The notes beneath the pieces are model-generated. The model saw only the letters and a program-made list of their open reading frames with translations. It ran no database searches and had not been told where the DNA came from. From assembly GCA_022577435.1 (NCBI GenBank), contig JAKOON010000021.1, positions 4,962,501 to 5,026,500 of the forward strand: a stretch of 64,000 bases of DNA, given 5' to 3'. Below, piece after piece: positions 58,301-64,000 of this stretch (position 1 is the first letter of the stretch; every line of letters begins with the position of its first letter). Origin of the DNA: Embiotoca jacksoni (lineage: Eukaryota > Chordata > Actinopteri > Embiotocidae). The position numbers and the translations under genes were made by a program.

Positions 58301-61300
58301 TAAAGTTTTCAGACAAAAGGAGCCTGGAAAATGCATGTTTTATAGATGGTCAGTAACAGAGAAAGCATTTGCAGCATAGTTTAAGAATACATCTTTAACC
58401 TGCTGTATCCAAAGTGCTCTTTCCCTTTTAAATCGGAGAGTTTTTGTCCTCTATGACTCGATGTCCTGCAGAGTGTCTGTGATCTCAATGTGCGGAGCTA
58501 TGATGTTTCTGTGTGGCTGCGTGTTCCCAGGCCTTCGACAGCAGTCCCTCAGCTGCCTGATCACCCCGTGGAGACTCTCCCGACACGGCCTGTGCATGAG
58601 CAGCACGAGCAGCAGGCTGAAGATGCTCCCCGAGAACAGCACCAATTCGGCAACACTCAGAAACGCCTGCTCAAGGTGGCTCAGCTCCCTGTCCCGCTTG
58701 AGCTGAGCCCCTCTCACTAGCGCCACACTGTAGAAGAGCAGGCAGAAGAACGTAACCACAGTGACTGCCAGGAACACCGGACCCTCCTCGGAGCCAGAGA
58801 GGAAACGTCCTTTAGATTTCCACTGCCGAACGCAGCCACTAATCAGAAGACCCAGTTGGAGGATGTAGGGAATCAGAAAAATCATACACAGCCGAGCAGC
58901 TGCGTATGAAACGCCAGCATGGACTGGATCCATAAAACAGTTGCCTTCTTCCTGCAGACCTACGCTGGGTCCACGAATGCTGGCCAGCAGCAGAGATGTC
59001 AGCGCAGAAGTCAGGATCACCAGCGCCGCACAGACCGCAGGCTTCCTGAGCACGGCGTGGGACGGCGGGTCGAGGGTCAGGACATACGCCATGAGCACTA
59101 AGACCATCAAGCCGCACAGAGAGGCCGTGTTGATGGTGAAAGAGAGAGCAGCGCATCCCAATGCTGTGGTCCTCAGGTAGTGCGGTCTGTAGGCCACAGC
59201 ATGGAGAGAGAGGAGCAGGATCAGCAGCTGGAGGCCACAGAACACCCAGAGGAGGCAGTCGAGCCACGCCATCCGTCTGTGGGCCCTGTAGGTCTGGATG
59301 AAGCCGTAGAGCAGGAAGCAGCCAGCGAGGAAGCCCAGGCCGGCGAAGAAACTGTAGACATGGTTTGCCTTGGCGATGATGTCATTGGCTGCAATTAGGT
59401 CTAACACAGAGGAAGAGGAGCTTTCTAAAGTGGAGGTGTCCACAATGGTGGAGCTGATGACGGTATAAGCATCGGAAAATGGAAGTGTGGTGTTCCTCTG
59501 AGTGGGGGACAAATCTGTGCTTTGGTTAGACTGGAAGGGAAAAGACAAAAACACCCAAAGATGAAATCTAACCATCTTCAGCATCAACCTCCTCTTTGTT
59601 TTTTAAGACCTTCCTCCCATTGGGGGATGAACACAAATCTAGTCAGCCAAGTTCAAACAATTTCTAAATCAGCTGTTCCTTCATTACACAAAACTAACAA
59701 AGTGAAAACCAACCAGTCAGTGTTTCTGTTGCTCATACTGTGACTCTCTAACTGGATTTTCAACAGGAACTCTTACAACATGCAGTTCCTTCCTGAAGTA
59801 ACTAAAATTTGAGTGAAAATTTTCGGTGAAAAGTGCTGACGAGATGCAACGAAACATGTTTATTTTCTTCAGTATTTTCTGTGACCACGTTCTCGTTGGT
59901 GAGTCTTTGTCTGCTCCCCTCTGCCTGCTCTGTAAGAACATGTGTTTCCACTTACCATTTTGGCCTCCGTCACCCACTCGTCTGTTTTATATCCACCAGC
60001 CCGGCACCGCCGATCCACTCAGAGCTCTGAAAAAGATGCTTACTGCATGGACACCACTGCTCACTGTGAGGGTGTTTTATGTTTCTGCGGGTAATCTGCT
60101 GGCAGTACACTTCCAAGATGACTTCGTGGCCATGTGATCAAAATCTTTTCCTCCCCTCCCTCTTTTATTTTTTTCTTTGCCGCCGTAAATGAGGACCGTT
60201 AAATCGGAGAGCATACTGCGTCCCTTGTTTAACTTCCCCTCAGAGGAGGTTGTGTGCGAGCATTTAAGTTGTGCTGTGGTTACAGTCTGCGTCGGGGAAG
60301 TGGTTCTCATTTTGTTCAGCAGCTTTCCTCAGGGCAAAGCATCAATAATTGTGCAACTAAATGGGAAAATAGAGGCTCAATTTCACCCAATAACAAGTGA
60401 TAAGTTGTTCATCTATTATTTAGGTTATCTCTGTGGTTGCATTTCTGACATGAAACTGAATTCCGAGTTTCAATTCAAAACATTTTTCGAGAATTGTTTT
60501 TCTTTGTGGCTGACAAAAACCTCCCTTCGACAGGTGGTTATTTTTAAACTGTGCAAGCGTGCTTTGCTGAAGGTTGTCGAGCACCAAAATACACTTCACA
60601 CTTAGAATAAATGCACGTGAAAGGGACCTCACGAGGCTGTCGATACAGGAAACGTCCATCTGAGCTGCAGTGCAACAGGAAGTGATCCACACCTAAAAAG
60701 TGCATTTTACTTTCAGCTGTCTTTATGCAGCAACACAAACATGTTTCACAATTATAATACAGTTTGTAGAAATCACAAGTCAAAGGCATAAGAGCAACAA
60801 TAACATGCATATAGAGGGAAATGTTCTGTTTTTTTTAATCATTCAGTCACATTCAGTGTTGTTTAATGACGTCTAAAAAGTACAGTTCCATAAAGCTTTG
60901 TTTTGCTTTGGTGCCACAGAGTCCAGATCCAGCCGATCATCCTGAGGGGACACATGAGATAGAGGGAGAGGAGGACCTGAGCCCCGAGGAGAAGCGGGTC
61001 CTGGAGAGGAAGATGAAGAAGATACTGAAAAAGGAGGAGAAGAAGAGGCTTAAAGCTGAGGGAAAGACTGCACAGAAAACTGAAGCACCTGGACCCAGTG
61101 CACCGCAGCAGGCCCTAGATTACCTCGTGTGGTAAGAGCCACTGTTGTTTGGGTGAATCGATACAATGACCTCCTGATTATCAAGTCACAGGTCCAAAGC
61201 AGCTGTATCCATGGAATGAGGAATAGATGGCTCAAAAAAACTCACTAAATGCTTTATTTACATTTACTGTTTCTGAGACTGAGCTGGATTGCCGACCGGT

Positions 61301-62383
61301 CTTGCAAAACCCGACCTCCCTCCGCCGTGCTGTGCCAGCTCTGGAGAGCGGTCTGGCTGCACCCATAAATCATTCTGCTATAAGTGGGGAAAATGCTTTT
61401 GGCTTGTTTGTATTTCTTTGAACGAATCTCACTTGTTTGGGAGGATGCAGCTTGCTATTTTCAGTGTGGAGGTCTTTGTTTCTCGTTGCAACGGCGATTA
61501 TGAAAACTGTAACACACAGATAGCAAACATGGAGGAGAATGTAGACTGAAGAAGTCGACCAATGGCAGGTTTATATCAAACATGCTACATCTGGTGAGCC
61601 AGTCTAGTCAGGGTACCCCACACTCTACTGCTTTGATCTTGCCTTTTATTTTATAAGCTGTCTCTTTTGAGTTACACAGTATTATGAAAGTTCAATACTA
61701 AATCACTTGGGGTACTCCTTTATGGTTTTTAATTTTGTCCTACCCCTTGTGATGTGTATGGTGGGTGGGGTGAACAATACATAGCAACTCAGAGATGCAA
61801 CTTAGAAATGCTGAATTGTGAATGCATGATATTGTTTACAGTATCTGCTCTTTGCTAGAGAACTGCAGCCCACACTAGTTTTGTTTGCAGCTGGGCTGAA
61901 AACCGTTCAGAGTGGAAGTTCCAGAAGACGAGGCAGACCTGGCTGCTCCAGCAAATGTTCGACTCTGAAAAGGTGACTTTACACCGCATTACTGTTTGAT
62001 GGTGGGGGGTTTCTCAGCCGCAGTGCTGGAGGTGCTGACCTCAGGTATGTCTTCCTGTTTGGTACGTGAGAGTGATATTTGCAAGAGAACGACTTGACTT
62101 TTAAAGTCTGTATTTCCTTCTAACTGCTAGTACCTTACTGACTTTAATTTGTAAACTAATGGATGCACAACAAGATAAAAAAAAAAAAACTACTTCTTCT
62201 CAGATTCCAGATGACAAGTTCCCTGTGATGCTTCAGTACCTGGAGGGGCTTCGTGGAAGTGCGAGGGACACGACAGTGCAGAAGGCCCTATTGCTGGTGG
62301 AAGAGTCGGGACAAGCGCCAGAGGACGTAGTCGTCCAGCAGAGGGCGCACAGAGCCAGAGAACTCATCCAGCTGTTTTCCTGA
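55375..62383 (+). CDS. C7orf50: C7orf50 homologue
   Basis: Five coding exons: 55375-55512, 55639-55767, 60920-61131, 61891-61972 and 62204-62383. They total 741 nt, 246 residues. The human protein is poorly characterised and has been found in RNA-bound and nucleolar sets. The N-terminal half is a lysine-rich disordered tail (KKPKKDKKHKKKKKKQK) that suits nucleolar targeting. The family core follows: EDLSPEEKRVLERKMKK, then ALDYLVCWAENRSEWKFQKT with RQTWLLQQMFDSEK, then FPVMLQYLEGLRGSARDTTV. The start is the first ATG after an acceptor at 55334. The third intron, over 5 kb, contains an antisense 7TM gene. In mammals C7orf50 also hosts a receptor gene (GPR146) and miR-339 in introns; I did not find a mir-339-like sequence here. 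Confidence 0.92.
55609..55631. repeat. (TTA)n microsatellite next to a C7orf50 acceptor
   Basis: About seven TTA units end seven bases before the exon at 55639, so the repeat occupies the place of the polypyrimidine tract. Confidence 0.9.
56440..56600. repeat. Degenerate retroelement fragment
   Basis: TTCTTTATTTGGATCCCCAA, then CAGCAGCTCC and CCTAGGGGCCCACACAACAA resemble a frequent fish LINE-derived segment (GGATCCCCATTAGC...CTGGGGTCCACAC). It is old and non-coding. Confidence 0.4.
58291..58296 (-). promoter_or_regulatory. Poly(A) signal AATAAA for the nested 7TM gene
   Basis: A minus-strand AATAAA about 155 bases past the stop codon at 58451. Confidence 0.6.
58451..59958 (-). CDS. Divergent seven-transmembrane protein nested in C7orf50
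   Basis: The main exon is 59530-58451 (359 codons plus stop). I favour a spliced start: the minus strand has a donor AAAATG|GTAAGT at 59958-59954 and a strong pyrimidine-rich acceptor before 59530, giving ATG joined to SNQSTDLSP, 360 residues. The alternative is an unspliced start at 59587 (378 residues) with a leader-like MMLKMVRFHLWVFLSF. The extracellular N-terminus is Ser/Thr-rich with N-glycosylation sites NQS and NTT. Seven hydrophobic segments lie near residues 59-80, 90-115, 124-148, 160-178, 200-222, 248-268 and 288-312. A Cys before TM3 (TALGCAAL) and one in loop 2 (EGNCFMDP) could form the usual GPCR disulfide. But DRY (the TM3 end reads AYVLTLDPP), CWxP and NPxxY are all absent. 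The C-tail is basic, ending TDTLQDIES. It is an orphan; it does not resemble GPR146 as I remember it. Confidence 0.85.
59985..59991 (-). promoter_or_regulatory. TATA box for the nested 7TM gene
   Basis: Minus-strand TATAAAA 33 bases upstream of the proposed ATG. This implies a very short 5' leader if both the TATA box and the ATG are right. Confidence 0.4.
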
Positions 62384-63527
62384 CCCACAGATAATACAGG
62401 AAGACACAAGTAAACTCGAAAAAGACCTAACTCTGTTTGTTGATCAGAGGACTGAGTGGTAGCCCTGATCTTAAGCTTGGACTAAAACTTGTTTTACAAG
62501 GTATTTTGGAATGGTCCTTTTTTTGTTGTTGTTGAAATCCACCTGTATTGCTCCTATACATTAATCAAATTGTTTTAACCTTCTTCTCTTGACATTACTT
62601 TTGTATGTTGTTGCCTAGTAGTTATTAGTCAGCGAAACTATTTGATAAAATATGAAATCTTACAAGTTCATTTGTGTTCATTTTTAACCACTTTTTTCCA
62701 GCTCAAATAATTAAGAATTTATAAATTAATGTTCAATTTCGCCTGTGTGGACCGATCATTTAGGACAGATGTAAATCCTTCAAGCTGACAGACCTCTGGA
62801 GTCAAAACTTTCTGGAATGTCTGTAGTCAAGACATGTTTGTGCATGTCCAGGCCCACAGTCGGTGAAGTCACTGATGTGAGCAACTTTTCTTTACCTACT
62901 CTCGTTATAATAACAATATGCATGGTTTATTTTGACAAAAGCATAATCCAAACCAATAGTTATTGTTCCATTCATGTGTATTTTAAATTTGTGCTTTTCT
63001 TATTATTTTTGCAATTCATTTTAGGAACAATCTTAACTTAAACCAAGTGTGTGCTTTAGTTACAATCTAACTGGAACTTTTACCTAACTGTTCATATAGC
63101 CCTGTTGTATTGTGCCAATAGTTTCAGGGTCACCTCCACTCTGCGCTACAAACAGGCAGATTTAGAAGAGCAGCTGCTCCATTTTAATTCAGGTTACAAA
63201 CACACAGGAAGGAAACCGGGTCTATATGTAGGCAGAGGACTGTGACTTAACTTCCTGGATAAACACACCCAAATACAAAGACATTTAAATACTTTTCTGT
63301 TACTGTATCAAGCCATAGATCATAGATTTTGCCTTTTACACAAGAAAAATTAAACCGTTTAATTAGTACACTTTGCAGATACACCCTTGTAGATGTTGCA
63401 CCTCCTCCCAGACACGAGTCATCCAGTGTACGAAACTTTAAAAAGTAGGGGTTTTTGGGACTCTAAACTTGCTGCAGATTCAAAAGTTGACACATGACCT
63501 TAAACTTTTTTTTCTCCCAAAATCATA
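62384..63527. other. C7orf50 3' UTR and intergenic DNA
   Basis: AT-rich. I see no strong AATAAA soon after the stop, so the end of the transcript is unclear. No gene-like frame was seen. Confidence 0.5.
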
Positions 63528-63533
63528 TTTATT
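63528..63533 (-). promoter_or_regulatory. Candidate poly(A) signal AATAAA, minus strand
   Basis: It lies about 305 bases past the stop codon of the candidate terminal exon at 63839-63918, as expected for a gene entering from the right. Confidence 0.35.
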
Positions 63534-63838
63534 TGTCAAGATGTTGCATGCATAAAGAATAGGAACATGTAACAACATGATGCTTTCTGTTAAAAGCCCT
63601 GGAGAGAGCCAGCTCAGGGCAAAAAAAAAAAATCCTTAACAAAATAAAAATAAAAAATATTCTGAAAGATTCTTGACCAGTTTGTGATCCAGAATTGATC
63701 TCACTTATTCAATTTAAGCTATATTGCCCATCAGCCTCAATGACTGCAACATTGTCCAGTCAGGATCTGTGTAACAAGCGTTAAATCTTCAAATCCACTC
63801 GGGTGCTTTTTAACAGAAAATGTGACTCCAGGTGATTT

Positions 63839-63918
63839 TCATTGCAGATCAAAAAGGCCGGTGTCTCCTCTCAGGTGTTGATCCTTAACTGTCACACTGG
63901 CTGTACCTTTTGCTTCAT
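63839..63918 (-). CDS. Possible last coding exon of a gene continuing beyond the window
   Basis: On the minus strand, an acceptor (ATGTGACAG before 63918) opens a frame reading EAKGTASVTVKDQHLRGDTG then LFDLQ and TGA. Length, acceptor and a downstream AATAAA fit a terminal exon. I do not recognise the protein, and 26 codons is little evidence, so this is tentative. Confidence 0.3.
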
Positions 63919-64000
63919 CTGTCACATGCAAAAAATGATATCATACACACAAGAAAACATGGTACTATGAACTTTTTAGGACTTAAATGATTGAAGACTG

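Larger units (their letters stand above)
55768..60919 (+). other. C7orf50 intron 3 (5.2 kb)
   Basis: It hosts the antisense 7TM gene (58451-59958) and a retroelement remnant near 56440-56600. Outside these it is AT-rich, with no further exon that I can support. The 138-codon frame at 60189-60605 shows no family resemblance. Confidence 0.75.

Noticed and set aside
58839..59267. A 142-codon minus-strand frame within the 7TM gene
   Set aside because: Alternative-frame shadow of the 7TM exon; its translation is Pro/Arg-rich without membrane segments.
58451..59958. Identification of the nested gene as GPR146
   Set aside because: The location suggests it, but the sequence lacks GPR146 and class A hallmarks as I remember them. 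I leave it unnamed.
60189..60605. A 138-codon plus-strand frame in C7orf50 intron 3
   Set aside because: No domain, no start context, no splice sites that would join it to C7orf50 in phase, and no protein-like conservation pattern recognised.
55768..60919. A mir-339 homologue in the C7orf50 intron
   Set aside because: I looked for the mature sequence by eye on both strands and did not find it or a matching hairpin.

Overview
The window is teleost fish nuclear DNA, probably from a percomorph. Every gene is a split vertebrate gene with GT-AG introns. Repeats are the usual fish kinds: long CA microsatellites, GATA/GACA tracts, a LINE ending with the fish-type AATAAAG tail, and several dispersed families. 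There are no prokaryotic features, CRISPR arrays, or tRNA or rRNA genes. Protein names come from reading the spliced translations against remembered vertebrate families; no database search was run.

Layout, left to right: (1) 2081-23536 (+), the last six coding exons of rhomboid-related protease RHBDL1, with a 16 kb intron full of dispersed repeats. (2) 29169-31527 (-), a 237-residue helix-hairpin-helix protein of unknown function, tail-to-tail with RHBDL1. (3) A repeat block at 31.7-33.9 kb holding a 46-base A run, a common fish repeat, a GATA/GACA/GTCA tract and a LINE fragment. (4) 33944-38385 (+), WDR24, a complete 789-residue subunit of the GATOR2 complex. (5) 42334-46128 (-), ANKS3, 14 coding exons and 660 residues. 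(6) 47536-49191 (-), the C8orf33/UPF0488 homologue. (7) 50.4-52.7 kb (+), a replication-independent histone H3.3 gene with its promoter. (8) 53137-54364 (-), UQCC4 (C16orf91/CCSMST1), a mitochondrial complex III assembly factor. (9) 55375-62383 (+), the C7orf50 homologue, with a divergent seven-transmembrane protein gene (58451-59958, -) inside its third intron. (10) 63839-63918 (-), possibly the last exon of a further gene that continues past the window.

RHBDL1, WDR24, ANKS3 and UQCC4 all map to human 16p13.3, so much of the window is a rearranged relic of that linkage group. C7orf50 (7p22), C8orf33 (8q24) and H3.3 lie elsewhere in human. The genes do not form one pathway: they cover membrane proteolysis, mTORC1 nutrient sensing, ciliary scaffolding, chromatin and mitochondrial assembly. 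UQCC4 and C7orf50 share a head-to-head promoter.

The two most interesting items are the orphan HhH protein, which has an aspartate where HhH-GPD DNA glycosylases carry their catalytic Asp, and the nested 7TM gene, which lacks the DRY, CWxP and NPxxY motifs of class A receptors. Exon borders were chosen by reading frame, phase and splice consensus. All multi-exon totals are whole numbers of codons, which supports the models.
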